Positions 9,208 to 19,226 of a DNA stretch of 64,000 nt are shown in pieces. The position numbers were made by a program, and so were the translations under genes. The stretch is from NCBI GenBank assembly GCA_019918135.1, contig WBZZ01001190.1, forward strand, positions 171,001-235,000, written 5' to 3'. Source of the DNA: Paulinella micropora (taxonomy: Eukaryota > Cercozoa > Imbricatea > Euglyphida > Paulinellidae). Position 1 is the first letter of the stretch, and each line of letters opens with the position of its first letter. Under the pieces are notes generated by a model that worked only from the letters and a program-made list of their open reading frames with translations, had not been told where the DNA came from and made no database searches.

Positions 9208-10788
9208 GACCAAACTAACAGCACGGTGTGGTTTGGGCCGGCCAAGGTCGGCAGTGCCGAGCTGGCTATTGACAGCCAGCTCTTCCAAGTCCACAGCGGG
9301 TATCTGTGGGGGCCAAGCTACGACAGCACACACCTATGGCGTGACAGAATCATCGACCCCCAGCCCGCGAAGGAGCCGTCGGTCTCGACGACGCACCAGG
9401 TGGCTCTGCACTGCCTGGCGGAGATGGAGGTGCGGCTGAGCGCGCTGCTATACTTCCAGCAGGACGTCGAGGGGCTGCGCACAGTCGCCGACGACGACGC
9501 TAGTATCGAAAACACGGCGCGCTTTTTGCTGGCACCAAAGCCGCAGCCGCTCGCTAAACACACCTACAGTTTCCCCTGCCTCTTGTACGTGGCCTTCCGC
9601 TACGTGCTGCGCAAAAAAACCCTGCAGGAACTGCTAGGCGCCAACCAGGTCTACGACTGGGAAAAAGTCCTGGTAGAGGTGCGGAGCCAAGCTCTAGAGT
9701 GGTACTACCTAGGCCGCGTGGCCCCCGAGTACGGGAAATGGCTGGAACATAATCCGCTACAAGACCTCACGTCCAACTGGTTCTGGAAACTAGCCCTGGG
9801 CGCACCCAACCTACACTCTGGTGCGCGCCGGGCCGTGGCCAAGGCCAACCGAGACCTTTTCAACCGCCTGTACAGCGCGCACAAAAAAAACCTCTTGTAC
9901 GCCAGTGGGGGCAAGCAGGGATACGCCCCGAGAAGCGGCGGCCACAGCGGCTGGAAGCTCGCTAAGCTCGAGCTGGAAAAAGACCAGGTGCAACACGTGG
10001 TCATCGCCACCTACAGCCTTATGCAGACAGCGTCCATGACGCCGCGGGAGCACTTGCTGGCTCTGCGCTGGTCTGCTGCGGCGAACCAAGAAAGCTTTGC
10101 CAAAGTCACCACCGAAAAATCCCTTAGTGATTTGGTAAACGAAGCCGGGACCTCCGTCGGAAACTTCATGCAACGGCTGGCCTGCGTAGCGGTTGGCACG
10201 GCTACGGCGGCACTAACTTTGCCGCTCTCCCAGGCTGCCTTGTTGGTGGGCACCGCGTTCGCGGCCGAGCGGGGCTGGGCGTCGCTGGCCGACTTCCTCC
10301 AGCCCGCCAAGGAAACTGCAAGCCTCCCAGAACTCAAGCATGCAGTCATTGGCTTAGAGGCCGCCGCCAAAGCATTGCACAAAGCCATGGGTGCTCCCAC
10401 TTCCCCCTCACAACAGGATATCGAAAACAGCCTAAGAGAAATGGCAAAGAGCAACGTTATGGGCAACCCTGTAACCTTCCAAGTCTTGCTGCGCCTCAAC
10501 CAGTCGCACGGCGCCCCCCCCGAGTGGGACGAGTTGTGGAAAAATGACCATGCATGCCCAGACTGTTTGCTGCTGCACCGAAAAGAAACAGCAGCGCAGA
10601 ACTGGTGGGATCCCGCGTCATATCTCAGCCGGGGGCTTAGCGCTGGAGACCCCCTCCCCATCCTCCCCAAGGCACCAAATAAACTCGATGCAGCAGCCGC
10701 CCCCGCAACAAAGGCACGCGGCTCCGCAATACCGCTGTTGGCACAGAGGCCGGGCTGTGGACGCAATCACCCTGCTGCAATACAATAA
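9208..10788 (+). CDS. Large membrane protein, C-terminal half (same frame after TGA)
   Basis: This continues the frame of the preceding ORF directly after TGA 9205-9207. The first ATG is about 220 nt in, although the sequence before it is already protein-like, so independent initiation is unlikely. The product is helical, with an Ala/Leu-rich hydrophobic stretch in the middle (about nucleotides 10170-10270, AVGTATAALTLPL and AALLVGTAFA). The C terminus is Pro/Ala-rich and the stop is TAA at 10786-10788. A Cys pair followed by HRKE near the end could bind metal. No family was recognised. Confidence 0.6.
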   Translation, partial: DQTNSTVWFGPAKVGSAELAIDSQLFQVHSGYLWGPSYDSTHLWRDRIIDPQPAKEPSVSTTHQVALHCLAEMEVRLSALLYFQQDVEGLRTVADDDASIENTARFLLAPKPQPLAKHTYSFPCLLYVAFRYVLRKKTLQELLGANQVYDWEKVLVEVRSQALEWYYLGRVAPEYGKWLEHNPLQDLTSNWFWKLALGAPNLHSGARRAVAKANRDLFNRLYSAHKKNLLYASGGKQGYAPRSGGHSGWKLAKLELEKDQVQHVVIATYSLMQTASMTPREHLLALRWSAAANQESFAKVTTEKSLSDLVNEAGTSVGNFMQRLACVAVGTATAALTLPLSQAALLVGTAFAAERGWASLADFLQPAKETASLPELKHAVIGLEAAAKALHKAMGAPTSPSQQDIENSLREMAKSNVMGNPVTFQVLLRLNQSHGAPPEWDELWKNDHACPDCLLLHRKETAAQNWWDPASYLSRGLSAGDPLPILPKAPNKLDAAAAPATKARGSAIPLLAQRPGCGRNHPAAIQ

Positions 10789-10873
10789 CATTTTGTAGCT
10801 TCTTCAGAAAAAGAAAGAAAAACTGCGTGTGTTTTTAATGAAACCGCGGGGGGCGTTCGCGCAAAAGCCCGGA

Positions 10874-11533
10874 CTAAATACTCATAAACTGCGGGAAGCA
10901 GTAGATGATTAACGACGGCAGGCCTAGCGCCACAGCGACAACGAATGCCACAAGAGCATACCAAGGACCGACATCTGACTCTGTGCAACACCCGCAGCAA
11001 AATGAAACCAACGCCGCAAAGAGGCAAAGGATGAGGAAAGCTATCATGGCATTATAGCTTCTCTTTGTTTGACACGCGGCATTGACGGCGTAGGAGATTT
11101 TGCACACTCCGTTGCAGCCAATCTGCCAACTGAGCTCTAGATTTTTCGATTCCTTTCGGGTTTTACGAAGCAAATTGCTTCTGTACACCCTGGTTGCCGT
11201 AGTACATGGTTCTTCTTCCTCGTCGCCACTCCAGCGTAGCGACTTGCTCAGCTTTAGGATTACGCTGCTCACATTATAGCTTTCAGCAGGTTTGTAATAA
11301 AAGTTGAGTTTGTGCAAGAAATAGCATTCTTCAGCTTCTTCAAAAGGTCTGACAGAACCTTGTAAGGAACCTGTTCCGTTTAAAGAGCTGTCTTGTCTCC
11401 AAATTAAATTTTGGATGTTTTTATCTTTGCAGCAGCGACGATGCGATCTTGAACCGCCTTCCTCAGCCGCCGATAGCTGTCCGCCCAGTACTAGGAAAGC
11501 CCAAACTAAATTCTGCCAGGCCTTCCGCTGCAT
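10874..11533 (-). CDS. Membrane glycoprotein with signal peptide and two C-terminal TM helices
   Basis: The ATG at 11533 is chosen because the upstream in-frame ATG (11560) would translate the TATA box itself. From 11533 the product has a signal peptide (NLVWAFLVLGG) and a Cys-containing ectodomain of about 130 residues with sequons. A first TM helix (AMIAFLILCLFAALVSF) is followed by a Cys cluster (CCGCC), and a second TM helix lies near the C terminus. The layout matches the 39757-40542 protein (signal, ectodomain, two TM), although no clear sequence identity is visible. It is flanked on both sides by copies of the tandem repeat unit described at 11580. Confidence 0.65.
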   Translation of the reverse strand: MQRKAWQNLVWAFLVLGGQLSAAEEGGSRSHRRCCKDKNIQNLIWRQDSSLNGTGSLQGSVRPFEEAEECYFLHKLNFYYKPAESYNVSSVILKLSKSLRWSGDEEEEPCTTATRVYRSNLLRKTRKESKNLELSWQIGCNGVCKISYAVNAACQTKRSYNAMIAFLILCLFAALVSFCCGCCTESDVGPWYALVAFVVAVALGLPSLIIYCFPQFMSI

Positions 11534-11547
11534 ATATTTGCTTTTTG

Positions 11548-11555
11548 CTTTTATA
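11548..11555 (-). promoter_or_regulatory. TATA box (TATAAAAG) for the two-TM glycoprotein
   Basis: The octamer reads TATAAAAG on the minus strand, 22 nt before the ATG at 11533, and is followed by an A-rich stretch with GCAAAAAGC. It is the same box as at 1460. Confidence 0.6.
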
Positions 11556-11579
11556 CCCAAATGTAAAAACCAAAAACTG

Positions 11580-11990
11580 ATTTTTTATGAAACCGGGCGG
11601 GCGGGGGGGTGCCCCCCCCTCCCTTCCCCCTCCCCCCGCCCGCTCGTGCGCGTGCCCCCCCGCTAGTCTCTCTCCCCCCTGTTTTCAAATGTCACTGCCG
11701 GTGGTACGATTCGTGTTCAGAAAAAGAAAGAAAAGCTGCACGTGTTTTTAATGAAAACGGGGGGGGGGGGTGCCCCCCCCCCCATTCACACACCCCCCCC
11801 GCCTGCTCGTGCGCGTGGCCCCCCGCTGGTCTCTCTCCCCCCGACTTTCAAATTTCACTGCCGGTGGTACGATTCGTGTTCAGAAAAAGAAAGAAAAACT
11901 GCATGTGTTTTTAATGAAACCGGGGGGGGGGGTGCCCCCCCCCCCCCCCCCCACCGCCGCTTGTGCGCGTGCCCCCCTTTTTTTTACTAG
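11580..11990. repeat. Tandem repeat, unit about 164 bp, about 2.5 copies
   Basis: Each unit has an A-rich block (TTCAGAAAAAGAAAGAAAA, at 11715 and 11879), then GTGTTTTTAATGAAA, a G-run/TGC/C-run hairpin, a C-rich tail with GCTCGTGCGCGTG, and TCACTGCCGGTGGTACGATT. The A-rich block is also present at 10803-10848, beyond the glycoprotein gene, so this gene is bracketed by repeat copies. No coding capacity is apparent. Confidence 0.85.
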
Positions 11991-12089
11991 TCTCCTGCAC
12001 AAACCCTTTGGGTCAGAACCACGCCGAGTGGCGGTGCAGCCAGCACACTTGCCACTTGTCTAGCGCACGGGGGGAATCCAGCGTTGCGC

Positions 12090-12177
12090 CTGCAACACGC
12101 GCACACACGTGCATGCAAAAAAGCAGTAACAGGCCTTTGGATAAAAGTGAGAATGAACATATCCAACAAAAACTTAC
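12090..12177 (-). other. Candidate spliceosomal intron, 88 nt
   Basis: On the minus strand a consensus donor (GAG/GTAAGT) at 12177 and a pyrimidine-rich acceptor ending GTTGCAG at 12090 define an 88-nt intron, the same size class as the two introns of the claudin-like gene. The donor lies just after the SF3 helicase stop. It could belong to a short downstream ORF whose ATG overlaps that stop (ATGAGTAAG). With the alternative donor GTAAGA a few bases upstream, it could instead replace the helicase C terminus by about 30 other residues. The transcript structure cannot be decided from sequence. Confidence 0.45.
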
Positions 12178-12205
12178 CTCTTGAACATCCTGCTTGTTCT
12201 GGTTC

Positions 12206-15105
12206 TTACTCATTTTTACCCGAAGGGTACTTTTCCACACGTTCCTGAGTATCTTCGGCCGACAGCCGGGGCTTCTTAGAAGAAGACCCTTGTGCCTGTC
12301 GTTCCTCTCCCTGCTTACGCTTTTGTGCTTCACTCCAGTCCTCGACGCCAGCAATTTGGCAGGCGCGCCTGCGCTCCGCCTTGCGACCCTCCTTGCGACC
12401 CTCCTTGCGACCCGCCTTGCGCTCCGCCTTGCCATTCGCCTCTAGCATCTTTTCGATTGCGCACCTGATTTTCTCTGTGTTATCTTGCGTCGCTGCCAAG
12501 GACAAAACCCTTTCCTGCCACTCCTCGACGCTGAGGCTTTCGTTGAGGCTCTCGCTGGGTCCCGAATCCGAGCCGGCATCTGTAGTGCCAATCAGCCATT
12601 TGTCGTACTCGGCTTTTGGTACGATCCGCATATTTACGATGCCAAACGCTTTGAGCCGGCCCGCATCCTTGTGTGCCTTGTTCTTACAGTTCACATACCA
12701 GCACAGGCCCTCTCGACAGACTCCTGTGGGTTTGCACTCGTGTCCTGGCTCGGACTTGCTGCGCGGGCAGTAGACGCAGTAGTTGACGCGCCCGTCTCTT
12801 TTGTGAGCACCTCTGCCAGCGCCTAAGCCCGTGAGTGGGGGAAACACCTCGAAATCATTTTGGCGCAATGTGCGCTGGGGAATATTTCCTGCCGCCTTGA
12901 AAGTAGGTTGTTTCAGCTCCTTTAAGTACCCCTCATACGCCGAGATAAAGTCTTCCCACAGAGTAAGGCGTCCTTTATCTGGGATCACCCCGTGCTCCTT
13001 GGACCCCTCGTGCAGGAACCGCGCCAATACGTTCATGCGGGATTCGACGTATTTCTGGTTTTGCCGAAGCTCTTCAGGTGCTATATCTTGCCAGAAGTCA
13101 GCGCCCGGTTTCTCTTGTACAGCTATGCGATAGCGAGCAATGCAGCGTAGAAGAAGGTAGGGCAGCTCACTTTTGGCAATACGTTCCTTCAAGTCGGACT
13201 GGACTCTTCCAGGAATCAGAAGCCACAGAAACAGCGCAAGTCGTCGCTTCCACTGCCCTTGTTTGTCGTCGTAGTTCATAACCCAGTTGCCGGCCATGAT
13301 CGCGGGCGATTTCCATCGAAGGTGTATCACAGCTGTCTTGTTCTTACGGGGGACTGCTACGTTCTCTCCCGTGATGCAGCTCTGCATGGTCGCCTGATCT
13401 AGAACACTCGCAAAGTCTTGTGGCAGGTCCATACACATTACGATTTCCTTCTGATAAAGGCCTTCCAGGCCAAAGTGCTTTTCCATATTCGTAGACATTA
13501 CCCCAACCTTACCCAAAGGCTTCATAAGCGCAATAAGCTCCAACACTGTGCCCTTCCCCGCGCCGCCGTCTCCCAGCAAAAACGGCATAACCTGCCAATT
13601 ATCAAATTCTCCGAGGCTGTACATCAGCCTCCCAACGAGCACTTCGAACACGTGGCCCATTTCCTCGCTTAGCTGAAGCTTCAGCATCTTCGACCAAAGG
13701 GGCGTAAGGTATTCGTCGCCTTGGTTTTGAGCTTCCGCCAGTTTTTCGAAATCTATTTCGAAATCATAAAAGTAGTCAGTAAACGGCGCGGACTCGCCTT
13801 TTTCCTTGAAGTCAGCCCAGGTACGGTACTCCAAGGTCTTGATGTTGAACGAGCAATTACGGAAGCTGATCCAATCGCTGCGGATCGAAGACGGGGTCAT
13901 TAGCGGGAAGAAAGGATGCGATACACGGGCTAGGTACTTATCCAGAGTGTCATTGCCCGCCCTGACATTGTTGGTGTAGTAGAGCGAAGACCCGAGCACC
14001 TCGGCAATGTAGGTTATATAATCGCTCGAATATTCGTACACCCCGGGGATGACCGCATGGGGCTTTAAGATAAATCCTTCGTATCGCAGTAGCTTGTTCT
14101 CTGAGCCATGGCGCACCAGCAGCTCGCGGCAGCATTCCGTATCATTGGCCAACTTGTTCAGATTAACAGGGCCATAGAGCTTCTTTTTGTCCTCGATCGT
14201 AGGTAAGTAGCTGTCGCTATGAAACTCGACGTCGAGCCCAGCACCTCTTTTACGTGAGCCCGAATACTCGCCAGCCTCGCGCTCGTAAAGACACTCTCCC
14301 CGCGCCTATGTAGTTTGCTTTCTACCAGCAGTTCATCGTACTTGTAAACCCCGGTGTAAAGAGCCTGGGAGCGCAGGTACCTCATGACAGCCATCATGAT
14401 CTTCAGTTCTTCTCGCTGGTAGACGTACGAGACAAAGGTAGCTAGCTTGTTGGGTTTGTCGCCGAGTGACTGCACCAAAGCCCACACCTCCGCAAAGACA
14501 TCCAAGCGTTTGAACTGCTCCCCCAGGCTCTTGCAAGCCTGCGACCAGTCGCGCATGAGCGTGCAATCGATCAGGTAGTCGCTCCGCACAGACTTTTGGT
14601 TGATCACCGAGTTGAACTGCTTTTTGGCCCACTTTCTATTAGCAAAAGTATCCTCTCTGCCGACCTGCTCCAAAAACAGCTTTTGCATTGATTCCCTCTC
14701 ACCGTTCACGTACTTGCTAAACAGAGCTGGCACCTTCACCCCCTCTCTGTCTGCAATCTGCACCAGAATAGTGGCTGCGGCATTGCTTATGTCGATCGAT
14801 TCGTAGTAGTTGCCAGAGACAAGACGCGTTATCCATTTCGGAACATTTCCAATCGAACCTTCCCCGAAAGCCCTCCCTTTCTTGTCATGTTTGCCTGGCA
14901 TGTACTCGACAGGGTTTCGAGTATGACCGCAGGACTCCAACAGCGCGTTGACATTCGGCTCCCACTCGTTCAGGTCTTCTAGCATGGAGATCGTTTTTAG
15001 CATCTTCTTGTCCATGCGTTGGCTTAGCGTAAAAATCGGCTTGGGAGTCTCTTCCTCGTCGTCGGCATCACTGTTGTCTCTCTCGGCTGGCTTTTTTCTA
15101 GGCAT
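12206..15105 (-). CDS. D5-like SF3 helicase (primase-helicase), one frameshift
   Basis: The start is ATG 15105. The frame closes at 14158 and continues in another frame from about 14240 to TAA 12206-12208. A missing or extra G in a GGG run near 14237 joins the two into about 960 aa. The N-terminal third contains a conserved-looking block (YYESIDISNAAATILVQ). The C-terminal part has the SF3 core: Walker A GDGGAGKGT (residues 194-202 of the second piece), Walker B-like EIVMCMDLPQD (237-246), and a motif C-type SPAIMAGNW. The tail has Lys/Arg/Glu/Gly repeats (GRKEGRKEGRK, nucleotides 12379-12430). SF3 helicases of this class unwind viral DNA at replication forks. No primase catalytic motif was seen in the N-terminal part, so calling it a primase would be by analogy. 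Confidence 0.75.
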
Positions 15106-15183
15106 GACAGCTCTTGCCTAAAAACCCTACGCAAGAAAAGAAATCAAAAGTTAGCTTTCACTGGCAACTTCACATGAAGTGAC

Positions 15184-15194
15184 TATATATTTAT
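15184..15194 (-). promoter_or_regulatory. AT-rich TATA-like element upstream of the SF3 helicase
   Basis: TATATATTTA lies about 80 nt before the ATG at 15105, between this gene and the repeat cluster. It is followed toward the gene by a C-poor, T-rich leader. Confidence 0.4.
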
Positions 15195-15239
15195 GCAAAA
15201 GAAAAAGCAAAGGGCTCTGTAACTGCTCTTGTTTACTTT

Positions 15240-16262
15240 CCTGGGTTTAATAAAACCCAAGAATGACTTGGGCACTGTCCCGAAACCGCCGGGGGTGGTC
15301 TTGCAATTTTTTTTTACAGAAGCCCCTGCACAGGCAAGGGTCGGGGTGTGCTCGGGCGGGGTGTTGCGACCCCCCCCCTCCCCTCCGTCTACACAAACCC
15401 CTGCTCGGGGCGGGGGTCGGGGTGCTCGGGCGGCGTGTCCATGGTTTTTTTTTAGTCAAGAAACATAAAGTTTTTAAGATTTTTTTTGGGTGGTCTTGCA
15501 ATTTTTTTTTACAGAAACCCCTGCACAGGCAAGGGTCGGGGGGTGCTCGGGCGGGATGTTGCGACCCCCCCCCCCCCCTCCCCTCCGTCTACACAAACCT
15601 CTGCTCGGGCGGGGGTCGGGGTGCTCGGGTGGGGGTTTCTGAAAAAATTGCAAGACCCACCAAAAAAAATCTCAAAAACTTTATGTTTCTTGACTCAAAA
15701 AAAAAGTGGACACGCCGCCCGGGCGGGGGGGCGGGGGTGCTCGGGCGGGTGTTGCGACCCCCCCCCCCCTCCCCTCCGTCTACACAAACCTCTGCTCGGG
15801 CGGGGGTCGGGGTGCTCGGGTGGGGGTTGCTGAAAAAATTGCAAGACCCACCAAAAAAAATCTCAAAAACTTTATGTTTCTTGACTCAAAAAAAAAGTGG
15901 ACACGCCGCCCGGGCGGGGGGTCGGGGTGCTCGGGCGGCGTGTCCATGGTTTTTTTTTAGTCGAGAAACATAAAGTTTTAAAGATTTTTTTGGGTGGTCT
16001 TGCAATTTTTTTTACAGAAACCCCTGCACAGGCAAGGGTCGGGGGGTGCTCGGGCGGGTTGTCGCGACCCCCCCCCCCCCTCCCCTCCGTCTACACAAAC
16101 CCCTGCTCGGGGCGGGGGTCGGGGTGCTCGGGTGGGGGTTTCTGAAAAAATTGCAAGACCAACCAAAAAAAATCTCAAAAACTTTATGTTTCTTGACTCA
16201 AAAAAACCCCTCGACACACCGCCCGAGCACCCGCGACCCCCGCTCAGCCAGGGGTTTTTCCC
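15240..16262. repeat. 1-kb cluster of direct and inverted GC-rich repeats
   Basis: There are two alternating modules. Module A has GGTGGTCTTGCAATTTTTTT, ACAGAA[A/G]CCCCTGCACAGG, GTGCTCGGGCGG, a long C run and TCCGTCTACACAAACC, at about 15291, 15491 and 15993. Module B is the reverse complement of the module ends (GAAAAAATTGCAAGACC, AACTTTATGTTTCTTGACTC, GTGGACACGCCGCC), at about 15637, 15829 and 16140. Adjacent A and B modules are therefore long inverted repeats that could form cruciforms. No gene is supported here. The position next to the SF3 helicase makes a replication origin or recombination site worth testing. Confidence 0.9.
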
Positions 16263-16818
16263 CAATCCTTTTTTTGGGAAAAAATGGCCGCGGCAGACCC
16301 CCCCTATCCCCGAGTTCTTAGGATACAGGGTACGGTTTCGTCACCAAACCCCTGCACGCTCACCCCCCGACCCCGGCCCCAGCCGCGTCGTGCCCAAGCT
16401 GTTGCGCGCCCCCACCCTCCCTCAAGATCTCGCGCAAAACCCCCCCCCCCCCCCCCCCGACTCTGTCGGTACGCGATGCACGTGCCACTTGGGCGCGGGT
16501 TGTTGGCCTTGGCTGCTGCAATTGCTTATATGTTTCTATCGTCCCCGTTTTTATTTGTAAGAGGGTGTGCGAATGGAGGGGAGGGAAAGGAGAGGAGAGG
16601 AGAGGGGGGGGGCGCCCCCTCCCCCCCCCCCCCCCCGATTCCCCCTTCAGCTGTCTCCCCGGCCCCGCGAGCTAATTGTGCAAACTAAATCGCACGGGAA
16701 AGTACGAAAAAAAATTATTAAAAAAAACAACAAAAGTCTCAAACTAATAAGTCTTGTACATATTCTAAAATTGACCAAGTTTTTTTTTTGCTTTTTTTTT
16801 CAATGTCTTTGTCGAACT
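16263..16818. other. Gene-free region, low complexity
   Basis: It holds C-rich stretches (16440-16458, 16610-16640), a G-run/C-run tract and, from 16700 to 16805, A- and T-rich runs that probably contain the 3' end of the minus-strand F-box/LRR gene. The ORFs in it are Pro- or Gly-rich and not convincing. Confidence 0.6.
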
Positions 16819-19214
16819 TTAAGTCATCAAGTTCGAGCCAGAGACATTGGCGCCCGTCATGTCGACCAAGGGCGCCAGCAGCCGCGTTCGCAGCTGCTTC
16901 CAGTGGGTGTGGTTGTAGTGCGCCGACAGGACAGCATCCACGTGGATCTCGAGCTCGTGGCACAGCAGGTCCAGACGTCGCAAGGGCTTTGTGTCTTCGA
17001 TCACATAGCCGGAAATTTCGCTAGGCAACGCCTGCCAGCACTGGTCGTGCCTGAGAGCCGCCAGGGTTTCTTGGAGCTCGCACCAGATCCTGTTCGACGG
17101 AGGGTGCACGGAGTGTGCGCCGCGTCCTCGAGGCGATCGAACAGCACCGCCGCGTAGGCTGCCAGCCTGCGCCGCACCTTGCTGCCCTGGAACCACGGGC
17201 GCGCATAGGGCCACCGGTCGTTAGCGAACGGCATCGTGTTCTTGGCGAGGATCGCAAGCGGCCGCTCCGAACGCACCGCGTCCGCGTCGCCCAGCGTGCC
17301 GGAGCAGACCAGGAAGGTCCACAGCTCGGGCCACACCCCCGGCGGAGCGGCGCGGCACCTTACACCCTGTGCCGCGGCCGCCACCGCGGCCGCCGCGAGA
17401 GAGCGCCGAGCCCTGGCGGCGCTCAGCCACAGCGTGAAGTTCTTGACGCCGTAGGCTACCTCGCCCCGCGGCGAGCGGAAGCAGCGCAGAATCGAGAACT
17501 GGCCCCGCAGCCCGTGGGTAGGCAGCGCGGGCCCGCGCGGCGGCCACAAGGGCGGAGGCCCCGCAGCATCACCGTCGTCGTCGGCGCGGGCCGGCAGGTC
17601 AAGCAGCCAGAAGCGGCCGCAATGGAGCGGCACGCCCGACGAGCACAGCCCGTGCCATACTAGGCGCTGCAGTTCCAAAAGGGCCGGCAAATAACATCGC
17701 GCTTGCTCTTGCTCCAGTAGGTAACCTTGGAGCCGGAAGCTGTAGAAAGAAAACTCTTGGGTGGCGCCGAGCGCGCCCGGCCTCGCGAACAGGCGCTGGT
17801 ACGAGCGGCCCCAAGCCAAGATCCGCCGGCGCTGCACTTGCTCGTCGTCGTCGTCCTTGTCGAGGTCGTCGTCGTCGGCTGCGGCGGGCGGGGGGCGCAG
17901 GGCCAGCGTGACCCCCAGCCTGGACGGGGGGCGCGGCCCGCCGCAGCTCCAGACCTGTGCCAGCACGGCGCCGGCGGGCCAGTCCTGCGAGTGCCAGGGC
18001 GGGCTGCGGTCGACTAGCGTCAAGTGCGCGGGCGCCAGGAGCCGCAGGGCCTCCAGGTCGGCGGCGCTCGGCTGGTCCCACAGGTCGAGTCTGAGCAGCC
18101 GCAGGTCCAGAAAAGAAGGGGAGGCGCCGCCACGGGGCAGGAGCGCCCGGCGCAGCTGGTCCAGGACGCCGCGCTCCCAGCGCGCAATGTGCTCGTGGTT
18201 AGGCAGTTCCGAAGTGCTGTCCAGGCAGACGCCCAGGCCGAGGACATAGGTCTGCAGCGCGGGGGTGCAGGCGCGGTCCCAGTCGAGCCCGCCCGCGTCT
18301 TCGTCGTGAGCGAGTTGCTGCAGCAACAAGATGAGGTCCTGCGGCGGCAAGCAGCCCCCGGCGACCACGCGCTGCAGCCGCGGCCAGCACACCGCCCGCG
18401 CTCCCACCGGTAGCACCAGGCCTTCTTCTACGTCCGTGACGTAGGCGCCTGCGAAACTCGCCAAGACTTCGCACACCTCGAGCGTCGGGGCCAAGAGCTC
18501 AAAGCCCTCGCCCCACAAACGAGGGTCGCTGCAGTCGACCAGTCGCAGGCACCGCAGGGGCGGCACGGGGCCCGGCTGCGGCCACAGCGCGCTGACCCCG
18601 TGCGGCCCAAAGTACATCGAGTCCAAGTGCAGTTCTTGCAAGCCGAGGAGTAGCAGGCGCAGCGCCTCTTCGAGCGGCGGCCTGATAGTGGCTGCGAACT
18701 CTTCGAAGTCACACTCGTTCCGTAGCGTGACAGACAAAGCCTGGAGCGGGCCCGCGCCACAGCAGTCTGCCCAAGCGCCCAGGAGCTCGGCGGCCGCGTA
18801 CGAGTCGCAGTCCAGGGATAGGCGCGTGACGTGGCGGAACCAGGGCAGGGCCAGCCGCAACAGGCGCCGCTTGCGCGGGAGCAGCGGCGCCTGTGCGGGG
18901 TTATGGTCCCGGTCGTACTCGAGCGTGAGCGACGTGCAGAGCTGAGGGTAAACCTCGGCAGCGGCCTCGGCGGCCGCCACGACTTGTTCGGGCAGGTCGG
19001 TCTGGGACGTGGCATCGTTTAGGGCCAGCGCTAGCCATCGCTGCGGCAACATGTAGGCACGCAGCTGCTGCTGCCAGCCCCTCGACGCCCGCAGCAGCGC
19101 TACTAGTTCTCGTCGCGCCAGCAGCCCGACCCCGTGCGAGAAAAACACTTCCTGCCAGCCGCCCAGACTGGCACTACCAGCTTGGCCGGTGCAGTGGCGC
19201 TTGCGCGGTCGCAT
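16819..19214 (-). CDS. F-box/leucine-rich-repeat-like protein, one frameshift
   Basis: From ATG 19214 the first 60 residues fit an F-box (WQEVFFSHGVGLLARRELVALLRASRGW), a motif that binds SKP1 in SCF ubiquitin ligases. Several hundred residues follow with recurrent LxxLxL patterns typical of irregular LRRs (for example LQELHLDSMYF, LRCLRLVDCS, LRLLRLDLWD). An acidic Asp/Lys stretch lies at about nucleotides 17850-17880. The frame shifts near 17100; the other frame continues to TAA 16819-16821 with a natural C terminus. The total is about 800 aa. By family logic, the LRRs would recruit a substrate for ubiquitination; the target is unknown. Confidence 0.55.
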
Positions 19215-19226
19215 CTTGGGTTTTAA

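Noticed and set aside
15240-16262. CRISPR-like array
   Set aside because: Repeat units are long, inverted and unequal, without uniform spacers, and the context is eukaryotic.
15247-16560. Several 80-236 aa ORFs in the repeat cluster
   Set aside because: They repeat the same low-complexity peptide in all frames and follow the DNA repeats, so they are not genes.
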